A stretch of 64,000 nt of DNA from Candidatus Gottesmanbacteria bacterium (GTDB lineage Bacteria; Patescibacteria; Microgenomatia; UBA10105; UBA927). Positions within the stretch are counted from its first letter, which is position 1. Each line of letters starts with the position of its first letter. The notes under the pieces were generated by a model. The model worked only from the letters and a program-made list of their open reading frames with translations, searched no databases and had not been told where the DNA came from. This document shows positions 26,181 to 36,048 of the stretch, in pieces. Position numbers and translations under genes: made by a program. Where the stretch lies: the NCBI GenBank assembly GCA_903821745.1, contig CAIJMI010000005.1, positions 62,001-126,000 on the forward strand, in the 5' to 3' direction.

Positions 26181-26205
26181 TTTCATACAAAACACGAACC
26201 GTCAA
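26177..26205 (-). promoter_or_regulatory. lexA promoter
   Basis: Minus strand TTGACG (26205-26200), 17-nt spacer, AATACT (26182-26177). Predicted start about 33 nt before the ATG, within the dyad, so a bound repressor would block it. Confidence 0.55.
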
Positions 26206-26262
26206 TAGTATTTATTATAAACAAACCGTATCAAATTTGACAAAGACCGAACAGAAAACCAT

Positions 26263-28275
26263 ATGATTTCATTTTCACTTAAAAGCGATATGAAGCCAAC
26301 CGGTGATCAACCAGAAGCAATTGACGCGCTTGTTAATCATTTGGAAAAAAATTATAAAGATCTGGTGCTTGTTGGGGTAACTGGAAGTGGTAAAACCTTC
26401 ACCATGGCAAACGTCATTGCAAAATTGCAACGTCCTACGCTCATCATTTCACATAATAAAACATTAGCAGCCCAGTTATATCAGGAGTTTCGGGATTTCT
26501 TTCCAAAAAACGCTGTTTCCTATTTTGTTTCCTATTATGATTATTATCAGCCGGAGTCCTACATACCACAATCGGATACGTATATTGAAAAAGAAACGCA
26601 GATTAATGAAGAAATAGATAAACTGCGTTTAGCAGCCACCGCAAACATCCTTACTCGTCCAGATACGATTGTTGTTGCATCCGTCTCTTGTATTTATAAC
26701 ATTGGATCACCTCGTGAATACGGCAATTTTGCCCTTGAGCTAAAAACAGGAATGAAAATCCGTCGGGAAGACATTATTACCCGGCTGGTTGCACTCCAAT
26801 ATGAACGGAACATGTGGGAAGTAAAACGAGGGTACTTTCGGGTTCGTGGAGAAACAATTGATCTTTTTCCGGCGTACGAAGATCAACTTCTACGAATTGA
26901 AATCATAAACGATACACTCGTATCTCTATCCCATGTCGACCCGCTTACTGGAAATGTTGAAGATACACTACCTGCGGTAGTTATTTATCCTGCAAAACAC
27001 TACATGACAGATCCAACGATGTATAAGGAGGTCCTTAAGGTAATTCAAGCGGATATGGAAAAACAGGTTGCCCTGTTTAAAAAACAAGGGAAACTTATTG
27101 AAGCACAGCGGATTCATGAACGGGTTACCCATGATTTGGAAATGCTGCAGGAAGTTGGCTATGTCAACGGAATTGAAAATTATTCTAGGTATTTTGACGG
27201 AAGAAAGCCGGGAGATCCACCCTACACACTTTTTGACTATTTTGAAGAAGCAACAAAAGGAAAACCGTGGCTTCTCTTTATTGATGAATCCCATATGACG
27301 ATTCCACAAATTCGCGGCATGTACAATGGCGACCGGTCAAGAAAACAAACGCTTATTGATTACGGATTCAGACTTCCCTCAGCCCTTGATAATCGGCCAA
27401 TGGTATTTGATGAATTTTTACGGAAACGCCCACAAACCGTGTATGTTTCCGCAACTCCTGATGACTGGGAACTGACAAACGCAAAACACATTGTTGAACA
27501 ATTGGTTCGTCCAACCGGCCTTATTGATCCTATTATCTCCATTCGTCCTGCCAAAGGACAAATTGCGGATTTAGAAAAGGAAATTACAAAGCGCATTGCG
27601 CTTCATGAACGCGTTATTGTTACAACACTAACAAAACAAATGGCTGAAGATCTCACCGCGTATTTAAAACAAAAAGGCGTACTTGTTGAATATATTCACT
27701 CGGATATTGAAACGCTTGATCGGACAACAATTCTTGCCAATCTTCGGAAAGGCGCATTTGATGTCATTATTGGTGTGAACTTACTTCGCGAAGGCCTGGA
27801 TTTACCAGAGGTGTCCTTGGTTGCCATTCTTGATGCAGACAAGGAAGGATTTTTACGAAGTCGTGTTAGTTTAATTCAAACCATGGGTCGAGCAGCAAGG
27901 CATATTAAGGGAGAAGTTATTCTCTACGCTGATATGATGACAAAATCGATTACTGCAGCAGTTGAAGAAGTAGAACGGCGGAAAAAAGTGCAGCTTGCAT
28001 ACAACAAAAAACATAATATTACGCCGACAACCATTCATAAGGCTATACGGTCAGGACTCATTGCAGAATGGAGCCAGCAGCATGAAGCCGCGGAAAAAAT
28101 ATATACCGACCTTGCAACATATACCGACAAAAAGGTTGAATCGATGACAGAACTTGACAAGCAAAAACTCATTCATAAAATGCGTATTCTGATGCAGAAG
28201 GCTTCTAAAAATTTGCAATTCGAAGAAGCTGCATCAATACGCGATTTTATTGCATCACTTGCTGCAAAGAAGTAG
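26263..28275 (+). CDS. uvrB: Excinuclease ABC subunit B
   Basis: Helicase-fold subunit of nucleotide excision repair. 670 residues: Walker A GVTGSGKTFT (about 38-47), the beta-hairpin YFVSYYDYYQPESYIP (about 87-102), LFIDESHMT (about 343), the UVRB motif NLLREGLDLPEVSLVAILDADKEGFLRS (two parts near 506-533), QTMGRAARH, and a C-terminal UVR domain (about 635-668) that contacts UvrC. All expected parts are present. Likely under LexA control through the shared divergent region. Confidence 0.97.
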   Translation: MISFSLKSDMKPTGDQPEAIDALVNHLEKNYKDLVLVGVTGSGKTFTMANVIAKLQRPTLIISHNKTLAAQLYQEFRDFFPKNAVSYFVSYYDYYQPESYIPQSDTYIEKETQINEEIDKLRLAATANILTRPDTIVVASVSCIYNIGSPREYGNFALELKTGMKIRREDIITRLVALQYERNMWEVKRGYFRVRGETIDLFPAYEDQLLRIEIINDTLVSLSHVDPLTGNVEDTLPAVVIYPAKHYMTDPTMYKEVLKVIQADMEKQVALFKKQGKLIEAQRIHERVTHDLEMLQEVGYVNGIENYSRYFDGRKPGDPPYTLFDYFEEATKGKPWLLFIDESHMTIPQIRGMYNGDRSRKQTLIDYGFRLPSALDNRPMVFDEFLRKRPQTVYVSATPDDWELTNAKHIVEQLVRPTGLIDPIISIRPAKGQIADLEKEITKRIALHERVIVTTLTKQMAEDLTAYLKQKGVLVEYIHSDIETLDRTTILANLRKGAFDVIIGVNLLREGLDLPEVSLVAILDADKEGFLRSRVSLIQTMGRAARHIKGEVILYADMMTKSITAAVEEVERRKKVQLAYNKKHNITPTTIHKAIRSGLIAEWSQQHEAAEKIYTDLATYTDKKVESMTELDKQKLIHKMRILMQKASKNLQFEEAASIRDFIASLAAKK

Positions 28276-28342
28276 ATATGGAGTATAATATCTGTTGTGC
28301 CACGGGACCATCCGCGGTCAATTTGGTTGGGTGAAATAATAT

Positions 28343-31294
28343 ATGGACGATCAAATCATCATATCAGGAGCACGGCAGCATAATTTAAAAAACATAAATT
28401 GTTTGCTGCCGAAAAAAAAAGTGGTTGTTTTTACTGGGGTATCAGGATCCGGTAAGTCATCGCTTGCGTTTGACACGATCTATGCTGAAGGCCAACGGCG
28501 GTATGTTGAGTCTCTCTCATCCTATGCCAGACAATTTTTAGGCATTATGGATAAGCCGGATGTAGACAACATTATTGGCTTGTCACCTGCAATATCCATT
28601 GATCAAAAATCAACTTCTCACAATCCAAGATCAACCGTTGGCACAGTAACGGAAATTTACGATTACCTACGGCTGCTGTTTGCAAGAATTGGTCATCCAC
28701 ATTGTCCAACGTGTGGGAGAGAAATTTCAAAACTTTCAACGGCGCAAATTGTTTCCATGGTACTTACTGAAACCCAATCGCAACTAACCGATACCACCAA
28801 AAAAACGGTGTTTCTCATGGTGCTTGCACCTCTTATTCGTGATAGGAAAGGCGAATATAGCGGCTTATTTGAGAACTTAAAAGCAAAAGGCTACAAAACA
28901 ATTCGCGTCGATGGCATTTTTTATCCAATCGATGATGTTGTGGTTCTTATAAAAACAAATAAACACACAATTGATGTTGTCGTTGATAAGGTGAGTATTG
29001 AAAAAAAGTCGTTCCGTGATGAAAAAATAAAACACACAATTACCAGCAGGCTTTCCGACAGTGTTGAACAAGCATTGGCTCTTTCAGGAGGATTGGTAAC
29101 GATTTCACAGATTAAAGATACGGTATTTGCGTTCTCGGAACATCCAAAAAAGGTCAAAGATACCATATATTCAGAACATTTTTCCTGTCCAGTCTGTAAC
29201 ACGTCAATTTCTGAATTGGAACCTAGGATGTTTTCATTTAATTCTCCGCATGGAGCATGTCCTGCGTGTGGCGGTATTGGTTTTGTATCAACGGTCGATT
29301 CGACGCTGATTATGAATCCGGAATTATCCATCAGTGAAGGCGGTATTTTACCATTCTCTCGCATGTTTTTACATGACACTTGGTTTGCTCGAATTATAAA
29401 AACAGTTGCCGATGCGTACAATATTGATACACGAAAACCCATCGGCCAGCTGACAGCAAAACAACAAGAGATATTGCTGTACGGCACTGGTGAAACGATT
29501 CATGAAGTTGAAGGCACAAACCGATTTGGAGAATTTACAACAATACATGAGTCCTTTAACGGTTTTATTGCAGAGCTTAAAAAACGGCATCGGGAAACAC
29601 AATCTTCGTATATGCGTGAGGAAATTGAAAAATTTATGCGCGAAGAAATATGCGATCAATGTCATGGAACGAGGCTAAAAAAAGAAAGTCTTACAGTAAC
29701 TATTGATGGATTTTCAATTGCGGATAGCACAGGGCTTTCTATTCAGGAAACCATTCACTGGGTAGAACGTCTATCACACCAAACAAAATCCATGTTGAGT
29801 GCACGAGAAAAAATTATATCAGGACCAATTTTAAAAGAAATACGTATCCGGTTACAGTTTCTTCTTAATGTGGGACTCACGTATCTTACCCTTGCCCGCG
29901 GTGCATCAACATTATCTGGCGGCGAAGCACAGCGTATTCGACTTGCCTCTCAAATCGGTTCAGGACTTTCCGGAGTACTCTATGTGCTTGATGAACCGTC
30001 AATTGGACTACACCAACGGGATAACAGAAAACTCATTGATACACTGCACCATCTTCGCAATTTAGGAAATACCGTCATTGTTGTTGAACATGACCGGGAA
30101 ATGATGGAGTCTGCTGATCATATCGTTGATTTTGGACCAGGTGCAGGAGAACATGGAGGAACAATTGTTGCTCAGGGTACGTTTGAAGAGATTCTTACAT
30201 CAAAATCCCTGACCAGCCAGTATTTATCAAACAAAAAAACAATCACACGGACACTTCGTCCATTTCTTTTTGATACGGTTGCCAAAAAAGAATCGGACAA
30301 TGAACATCTTCGCATCATTGGCGCGACACATAATAATTTAAAAAATGTTACAGCAACGATTCCACTTGGGAAATTGGTTTGTATTACCGGCGTCTCAGGA
30401 AGCGGAAAATCATCCCTTATTGTAGATACGTTATTTCCAGCGTTGCAGCACCACTTTAATCCTGTATCAAAGGAAAAACCTGGACATTTTGAGAAAATTG
30501 AAGGTCTTGAAAAAATTGATAAAACGATTCTTATTGATCAATCACCAATTGGTAGAACTCCCCGAAGCAATCCTGCCACATATACCGGATTATTTACCTA
30601 CATCCGTGATTTGTTTGCGATGATGCCTGACGCTAAAGCAAAAGGGTACACAACAGGAAGGTTTTCATTTAACGTAAAAGGCGGTCGGTGCGAAGCATGT
30701 GAAGGTGAAGGACAAAAGCGTATTGAAATGCAATTTTTATCTGATGTCTTTGTTACCTGCGAAGTTTGTAAAGGAACCCGATATAACCAGGAGACGCTTG
30801 AGGTCCTGTATCACGAAAAAAATATAGCAGATGTCCTGCAGATGAGTGTTGACGAAGCAATCGGGTTTTTTCAACATCATTCAGGAATCCAGGAAAAACT
30901 CAAAACCATTCAGGATGTCGGTCTTGGATATATGAAATTAGGCCAACCCGCAACTACGCTTTCCGGTGGTGAAGCCCAGCGCGTGAAACTAGCAACAGAA
31001 CTTTCGCGCCGTGCGACAGGAAAAACAGTCTACGTACTTGATGAACCAACAACAGGGTTACACTTTGCGGATTTGGAAAAATTGTTACATGTGCTTGACC
31101 GTCTGACTGCTTATGGAAATACCGTTATCGTTATTGAACATAATTTGGATATAATAAAGAATGCAGACTGGATTATTGACATGGGTCCGGAAGGGGGAGA
31201 CGAAGGGGGAAAAATAATTGCCGTCGGAACTCCTCTTGAAATAAGTAACAATAGTGCATCTGCGACCGGACAATTTTTACAAACAGTGTTATGA
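28343..31294 (+). CDS. uvrA: Excinuclease ABC subunit A
   Basis: Damage-recognition ATPase. 983 residues with two ABC modules: Walker A GVSGSGKSSLAFDT (about 31-44) and GVSGSGKSSLIVDT (about 680-693); signature motifs LSGGEAQRIRLA and LSGGEAQRVKLA; zinc cysteines CPTC, CPVC...CPAC and CEAC...CEVC. Length is normal. The 67-bp leader after uvrB contains TATAAT at 28284-28289, so uvrA may also have its own promoter. The stop overlaps the transglutaminase-like gene by 4 nt. Confidence 0.97.
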   Translation: MDDQIIISGARQHNLKNINCLLPKKKVVVFTGVSGSGKSSLAFDTIYAEGQRRYVESLSSYARQFLGIMDKPDVDNIIGLSPAISIDQKSTSHNPRSTVGTVTEIYDYLRLLFARIGHPHCPTCGREISKLSTAQIVSMVLTETQSQLTDTTKKTVFLMVLAPLIRDRKGEYSGLFENLKAKGYKTIRVDGIFYPIDDVVVLIKTNKHTIDVVVDKVSIEKKSFRDEKIKHTITSRLSDSVEQALALSGGLVTISQIKDTVFAFSEHPKKVKDTIYSEHFSCPVCNTSISELEPRMFSFNSPHGACPACGGIGFVSTVDSTLIMNPELSISEGGILPFSRMFLHDTWFARIIKTVADAYNIDTRKPIGQLTAKQQEILLYGTGETIHEVEGTNRFGEFTTIHESFNGFIAELKKRHRETQSSYMREEIEKFMREEICDQCHGTRLKKESLTVTIDGFSIADSTGLSIQETIHWVERLSHQTKSMLSAREKIISGPILKEIRIRLQFLLNVGLTYLTLARGASTLSGGEAQRIRLASQIGSGLSGVLYVLDEPSIGLHQRDNRKLIDTLHHLRNLGNTVIVVEHDREMMESADHIVDFGPGAGEHGGTIVAQGTFEEILTSKSLTSQYLSNKKTITRTLRPFLFDTVAKKESDNEHLRIIGATHNNLKNVTATIPLGKLVCITGVSGSGKSSLIVDTLFPALQHHFNPVSKEKPGHFEKIEGLEKIDKTILIDQSPIGRTPRSNPATYTGLFTYIRDLFAMMPDAKAKGYTTGRFSFNVKGGRCEACEGEGQKRIEMQFLSDVFVTCEVCKGTRYNQETLEVLYHEKNIADVLQMSVDEAIGFFQHHSGIQEKLKTIQDVGLGYMKLGQPATTLSGGEAQRVKLATELSRRATGKTVYVLDEPTTGLHFADLEKLLHVLDRLTAYGNTVIVIEHNLDIIKNADWIIDMGPEGGDEGGKIIAVGTPLEISNNSASATGQFLQTVL

Positions 31295-33078
31295 AATTAA
31301 ACATCATACGGTATATCCAATACATTTCTTGTATTGTTGTTTGTTGTTTCCTTCCTACATCCTTGAAAGCCGCTGATTTTATTGCGGATTATGATACGCA
31401 GTATGCGGTTTCTCCAAGCGGGACAACCATTGTTACACAAAACATAACGCTTACCAACAAGCAATCAAATTTATATCCCAAGCAATACGCAATCAGTATT
31501 GAAAGCGATAAAATCCATAATGTTATCGCCTATGACAAAAAAGGCGTCATTACGCCTAAAATTACCCAAGGTGGAGGAAAAACACAGATCGTTGTCTTGT
31601 TTAATGAACAGGTTGTGGGACTCGACAAACAGCTCAACTTTTCACTTCGCTATGAAAACGGGGACATCGCAGAGCAGCTCGGAAATATATGGGAAATAAA
31701 AATTCCCGGAATAACGGAAGATGAAACGCTTGGAGAATATAACGTTTCTTTACAAACACCTTCCTCATTTCCACCAAATGCATATATGACACCACTTCCG
31801 GCAGTGGGCGGAAGGTGGATAAAAGCGCAGTTGATTAGCGGTGGTATTTACGCAGGATACGGGGAATTTCAATCCTATATTGTGGAGGCAACGTATAATC
31901 TCGAAAATGATACGTTATCATCTAAACTAACAACCATTACGATTCCTGCAGATACTGCATATCAAACCGTCAGTATTATCAGTATGAATCCAAAGCCAAA
32001 AGAAATGAAAAAGGATGAGGACGGAAATTGGATAGCGAATTATGAACTTTCTTCCATGCAAAAAGTAGACGTGAATGCAAAACTCAATGTACAAACGTAC
32101 AATAAAGCAAAAAAAACCATACAAACGGCACTTACGGATAAAACGGTTTATCTTCAGCAGCAGCGGTATTGGGAAATCGGAGATACAAAAATTCAGTCAC
32201 TAGCCAAACAATATACAACCCCTCGGGAAATATACGATTATGTTATAAGAACGCTATCTTATACAAAAACAACCAACAAAGAATCCATACGAAAAGGTGC
32301 AGTTGGCGCACTTGCTGATCCGACAAACAGTGTATGTACGGAATTTACTGATCTGTTTATTGCAATTGCGCGAGCAGCGGGTATTCCGGCACGCGAAGTG
32401 ATTGGGTATGCATATACGACGGATGCAAAGCTGCGTCCATTGCTTACGGGATCTGATGTTTTACATGCATGGCCAGAATATTACGATACAACAAAGCAGG
32501 TCTGGATACCAATTGACCCAACATGGGGGCATACCACAGGTGGAGTAAACTATTTTGATGTGTTCGATTTTAATCATATTGCGTTCGTCGTACATGGAAA
32601 ATCAAGTGAAACTCCCTATCCAGCAGGTTCCTACAAAGAAGGTTCCATACCGAAAAAAAATGTGTCTGTTACATTTGCGCCAGTTATGAAAACCATCGTA
32701 AACAATAGTTTTAGAACTACTTTTTTACTACCAAAAAAAGTTTCAGCCGGCAAAAATCTTGTTGGATCAGTCCAGATAGAAAATTTAGGCAATACAACGT
32801 CAGAAAAAGTTGCGATTGTTATTGACGCAAACCCATTTTTGTTTCATACAGAAAAACAAGAAGAGAACATCCCTCCGTTTGGAATGATCACTCTTCCGAT
32901 TTCTATATCCATTCCAAATTATCTCTCAAACGGAAAAGGCACGGTGAATGTTTCTGTGAATGGAGAAATAAATTCTTTTACCTATACGGTAACTCCCATG
33001 TATTGGCTCCTTATGCCAATAAGTATTATTTTTATCTGCCTGATTATTATTCTATGGTTGATATTCAAAAAAAAGTAA
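31291..33078 (+). CDS. Exported transglutaminase-like protein with C-terminal anchor
   Basis: 595 residues. Signal peptide at about 1-27 (ending SLKAADF), a beta-rich region to about 300, a transglutaminase-like domain with Cys349 (NSVCTEFTDLF), His392 (HAWPEYYD) and Asp409 (PIDPTWG) forming the expected triad, then a beta-sandwich domain and one membrane span at about 572-592 ending in lysines. The active site would lie outside the cell. Bacterial members act as cysteine proteases or cross-linkers, and the substrate is unknown. It is translationally coupled between uvrA and uvrC although nothing suggests a repair role. Confidence 0.85.
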   Translation: MKLNIIRYIQYISCIVVCCFLPTSLKAADFIADYDTQYAVSPSGTTIVTQNITLTNKQSNLYPKQYAISIESDKIHNVIAYDKKGVITPKITQGGGKTQIVVLFNEQVVGLDKQLNFSLRYENGDIAEQLGNIWEIKIPGITEDETLGEYNVSLQTPSSFPPNAYMTPLPAVGGRWIKAQLISGGIYAGYGEFQSYIVEATYNLENDTLSSKLTTITIPADTAYQTVSIISMNPKPKEMKKDEDGNWIANYELSSMQKVDVNAKLNVQTYNKAKKTIQTALTDKTVYLQQQRYWEIGDTKIQSLAKQYTTPREIYDYVIRTLSYTKTTNKESIRKGAVGALADPTNSVCTEFTDLFIAIARAAGIPAREVIGYAYTTDAKLRPLLTGSDVLHAWPEYYDTTKQVWIPIDPTWGHTTGGVNYFDVFDFNHIAFVVHGKSSETPYPAGSYKEGSIPKKNVSVTFAPVMKTIVNNSFRTTFLLPKKVSAGKNLVGSVQIENLGNTTSEKVAIVIDANPFLFHTEKQEENIPPFGMITLPISISIPNYLSNGKGTVNVSVNGEINSFTYTVTPMYWLLMPISIIFICLIIILWLIFKKK

Positions 33079-34376
33079 GCGAACTTCCCACAACTCCTGG
33101 CGTCTATCTCTATAAAGATGCTTCTGACACAATCATTTACGTCGGAAAAGCCGTCAATCTGAGACGACGGGTAAAACAATATTTTGAAAAAGGGCACACC
33201 TTATCACCAAAGACGGAACAACTTGTTTCCACTATTGCAGATTTGGACCATAAGGATACAGTAACCGAGTTTGATGCATTGCTTCTTGAATCCAATCTTA
33301 TTCGAACGTACCAACCAAAGTACAACATGATTGCAAAGGACGATAAAAGCCCAATTTACATCCATGTGTCACTGGAAGACAACTTACCACGCATTCAACT
33401 TACAAGAAAACCGAAGTCACCAGAAAAACATACATTTTACGCAGGACCATTCCAATCAACGCGTGTTGCAAAATCCATTCTTCGATCAATACGGCGTTGT
33501 ATTCCATATTGCACCCAAAAACAACGAACGGGCAAACCTTGTTTCTATACCCATATCAACCTTTGTTCTCCGTGCCCATCAGAAATAGTAAAAATGCCTG
33601 AAGGACAACCAAAACAGCTGTTAATTCAACAGTACCGAAAAAATATTTTTAAAATTAAACGTATTTTGGAAGGCAATATTTTACCGGTTGCAAACGATCT
33701 TGAACAAGAAATGAACGAAGAAGCAAAAAATAATCATTTCGAACAAGCAGCACAACTTCGAGACCGAATAATTGCGCTCCAGCAGTTATTACTGACACAT
33801 TTTGATCCTTCATTATATCTTGATGATGCAGTTACCATCGGCGAAACTGTTGAACAGGAGCTTAAAGATCTTCGAAGCATTCTGATAACTGCATACCCAA
33901 CAATGCAACAGCTACAAAAAATTGAATGCGTTGATATTTCCAATAATGCAGGCACTGATCCCGTGGGATCTCTCGTCGTCATGGAACACGGCATTATAGA
34001 CAGGTCACAATACCGGAGATTTGCAATTCGGGATATTGTAGGTTCAAATGATACTGCGATGATTAATCAAGTTGTAGAACGGAGGCTAAAACATAAGGAA
34101 TGGTCATTGCCAGATCTTCTCGTGATTGATGGCGGGAAGGGGCAAGTGAAAGCCGCAGAACAAGCAATAAAACGAAGCGCAGTCTCAATTCCTATTATTG
34201 GTCTTGCAAAAAAATATGAATCCATCGTTATGCCTGTTGATGGAATTTGGAAGCTTTTGCATCTTGCAAGTACCCGTCCAGCTATTCAACTTCTCAAGCG
34301 AATTCGCGATGAGTCACATCGCTTCGCGATTGGCTATCACCGATTAAAACGAGCCAAAACATGGAACGAATCGTAA
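33054..34376 (+). CDS. uvrC: Excinuclease ABC subunit C, lacking the C-terminal HhH domain
   Basis: Dual nuclease of excision repair. From the ATG at 33054 (440 aa; a TTG at 33003 would only add residues overlapping the previous gene). GIY-YIG domain at about 5-90 (GVYLYKD, IIYVGKAVNLRRRV), a Cys cluster CIPYC...PCFY...CSPC at about 149-178, UVR motif NNHFEQAAQLRDRI (about 225-240), and RNase-H-like domain with VDISNNAGTDPVGSLV, LVIDGGKGQVKAA and DESHRFAI. The protein ends about where other UvrC continue into tandem helix-hairpin-helix motifs, which are absent. Confidence 0.93.
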   Translation: MVDIQKKVSELPTTPGVYLYKDASDTIIYVGKAVNLRRRVKQYFEKGHTLSPKTEQLVSTIADLDHKDTVTEFDALLLESNLIRTYQPKYNMIAKDDKSPIYIHVSLEDNLPRIQLTRKPKSPEKHTFYAGPFQSTRVAKSILRSIRRCIPYCTQKQRTGKPCFYTHINLCSPCPSEIVKMPEGQPKQLLIQQYRKNIFKIKRILEGNILPVANDLEQEMNEEAKNNHFEQAAQLRDRIIALQQLLLTHFDPSLYLDDAVTIGETVEQELKDLRSILITAYPTMQQLQKIECVDISNNAGTDPVGSLVVMEHGIIDRSQYRRFAIRDIVGSNDTAMINQVVERRLKHKEWSLPDLLVIDGGKGQVKAAEQAIKRSAVSIPIIGLAKKYESIVMPVDGIWKLLHLASTRPAIQLLKRIRDESHRFAIGYHRLKRAKTWNES

Positions 34377-34413
34377 ATTGATTCCCTGCTATCAATCTGA
34401 TAGCATATTTACT

Positions 34414-34818
34414 ATGAAATACTTCATCAAGGTCTGGGTATTTTACGTGTTTAGCTTGTGGCTAACCAAAGAACTGTTTCCAGCATTTACGGTTGGCGGT
34501 GGATGGGGAACTTTGTTTATCTCGGGACTCATTTTGTCACTCCTCATGCTCATCGTAAAACCCATATTGAAAATTTTATTTATTCCGATTAATATCCTTA
34601 CATTTGGTTTACTTTCATGGTTTATTAATGTCATCGTTATTTATCTTCTAACCTTACTTGCACCAAATGTTGCAATTCACGCGTGGATATTTCCTGGATT
34701 GACCTGGTCAGGCTTTGTCATGCCAGCAACGTCTCTTTCATATCTCATGTGTCTTATTGCAACGTCACTAAGTGTTACGTGTATCACGAATATTCTTGAG
34801 GATATTACGGAGTCCTAA
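34414..34818 (+). CDS. Four-helix membrane protein, PF04020 (phage-holin-superfamily IV-like)
   Basis: 134 residues from the ATG at 34414 (a TTG 12 codons upstream is less likely). Four hydrophobic segments at about 5-20, 28-48, 53-80 and 105-128. The segment LIVKPILKILFIPINILTFGLLSWFI, split around residues 49-75, is the family's hallmark. Such proteins are widespread in non-phage genomes and have no settled function. Nothing phage-related is nearby, so holin activity should not be assumed. Confidence 0.8.
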   Translation: MKYFIKVWVFYVFSLWLTKELFPAFTVGGGWGTLFISGLILSLLMLIVKPILKILFIPINILTFGLLSWFINVIVIYLLTLLAPNVAIHAWIFPGLTWSGFVMPATSLSYLMCLIATSLSVTCITNILEDITES

Positions 34819-34822
34819 TAAT

Positions 34823-35836
34823 ATGAAAACATCTGAACATCTTCCACGGGTAGTTTGTATTGGTGGTGGTACTGGAACATTCGTCGTTTTAAAGGGGATG
34901 AAGCAATATTCCTGTAAGCTAAGTGCTGTTGTCTCTATGAGTGATAGCGGCGGCAGTAATAAACGAATTCGAGATGAATTTGGACTGTTACCGACATCTG
35001 ATATCAGACAATGTCTTGTAGCTCTTTCTGACGAAAAAAATGGGAAGGGACTCATGCGAACTCTTTTTATGTACCGGTTTGAAAAAGGAGAGGGTATTTC
35101 CGGTATGACCTTCGGAAATCTATTTATGGCAGCGCTTGCAGATATTTTAGGAAGCCAGGAAGAGGCAATTCGACAAACTGGAAAGGTGCTTCGGATTCAT
35201 GGATCAGTTATCCCAGTCTCTTTTACCAAAACAAATCTTACTGCTACCTATGAAGATGGAACAACCGTTACAGGTGAGCATATTATTGATGAACCTGAAC
35301 ATGATGGATCATTAAAAATAACGGATGTTGCACTTGATCCAAAAGCAGAAGCCAATCCTGAAGCAATTGACGCATTACAATCAGCAGATCTTATTGTTCT
35401 TGGTCCAGGAGACTTGTATACGAGTGTGCTTCCAAATTTATTAGTAAATGGCATGCTTGAAGCAATACAAAAATCAAAAGCTACCGTCGTCTATATCATG
35501 AACCTCATGACGAAAAACGGCCAGACATATAACTACACAGCTGTCGATCACCTCAATGTATTAAAAAAATATCTTGGAAACCGAATAAATACTGTTATTA
35601 TGAATAATCAAGCTTTATCACCAGACGCATTAGCCGTTTACGCAAAATATCACGAACTTCCCGTAATAGATGACCTTGATAAGGTAAGGAATGAATACAA
35701 CATTATTCGAAATGACATAGTAAGCAATATCGTTATTACGAAGGCTCCATCAGATACGCTTGTGCGAAGCCTTATTCGTCACGATAGCGATAAGCTCGCA
35801 AACGTGCTAGTATCGATTTTGGAGTACAAATCATGA
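34823..35836 (+). CDS. yvcK: YvcK/CofD-like protein (gluconeogenesis-factor family)
   Basis: Binds UDP-sugars and affects carbon flux and cell shape in Bacillus. 337 residues from the ATG at 34823. Family landmarks: VVCIGGGTGTFVVLKGMK (10-27), SMSDSGGSNKRIRDEFGLLPTSDIRQ in two parts near 38-63, FGNLFMAAL (about 97), LGPGDLYTSVLPNLLV (about 192-207) and MNLMTKNGQT. An upstream-extended frame from 34772 overlaps the previous gene and is rejected. The stop overlaps secG by 4 nt. Confidence 0.92.
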   Translation: MKTSEHLPRVVCIGGGTGTFVVLKGMKQYSCKLSAVVSMSDSGGSNKRIRDEFGLLPTSDIRQCLVALSDEKNGKGLMRTLFMYRFEKGEGISGMTFGNLFMAALADILGSQEEAIRQTGKVLRIHGSVIPVSFTKTNLTATYEDGTTVTGEHIIDEPEHDGSLKITDVALDPKAEANPEAIDALQSADLIVLGPGDLYTSVLPNLLVNGMLEAIQKSKATVVYIMNLMTKNGQTYNYTAVDHLNVLKKYLGNRINTVIMNNQALSPDALAVYAKYHELPVIDDLDKVRNEYNIIRNDIVSNIVITKAPSDTLVRSLIRHDSDKLANVLVSILEYKS

Positions 35837-36045
35837 GGTCAGTATTACTTATTATTCAGCTTGTTGTTGCCATCACACTTGTCGGACTTATCCTTCTACA
35901 AAACAGCAAAGGCGGTCTCACCGCAGGAGTTGGTGGAGAAGCGTATCGAACAAAAAGAGGTGCAGAAAAAGTTATTTTCAGTGCCACTATTGTTGCGGGT
36001 GTTATTTTTTTCATTATTTCAATTATAAATCTACTCGTGAAATAA
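35833..36045 (+). CDS. secG: Protein translocase subunit SecG
   Basis: 70-residue membrane subunit of the SecYEG channel. Two spans (about 2-22 and 47-68) flank the conserved cytosolic loop LLQNSKGGLTAGVGG. Coupled to yvcK upstream (ATGA overlap), and 3 nt before the solute-binding-protein gene. Confidence 0.93.
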   Translation: MRSVLLIIQLVVAITLVGLILLQNSKGGLTAGVGGEAYRTKRGAEKVIFSATIVAGVIFFIISIINLLVK

Positions 36046-36048
36046 CGT

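Noticed and set aside
34414..34818. Phage holin, suggesting a prophage
   Set aside because: The protein fits PF04020, which is common in non-phage genomes; no phage structural, integrase or lysin gene is nearby.
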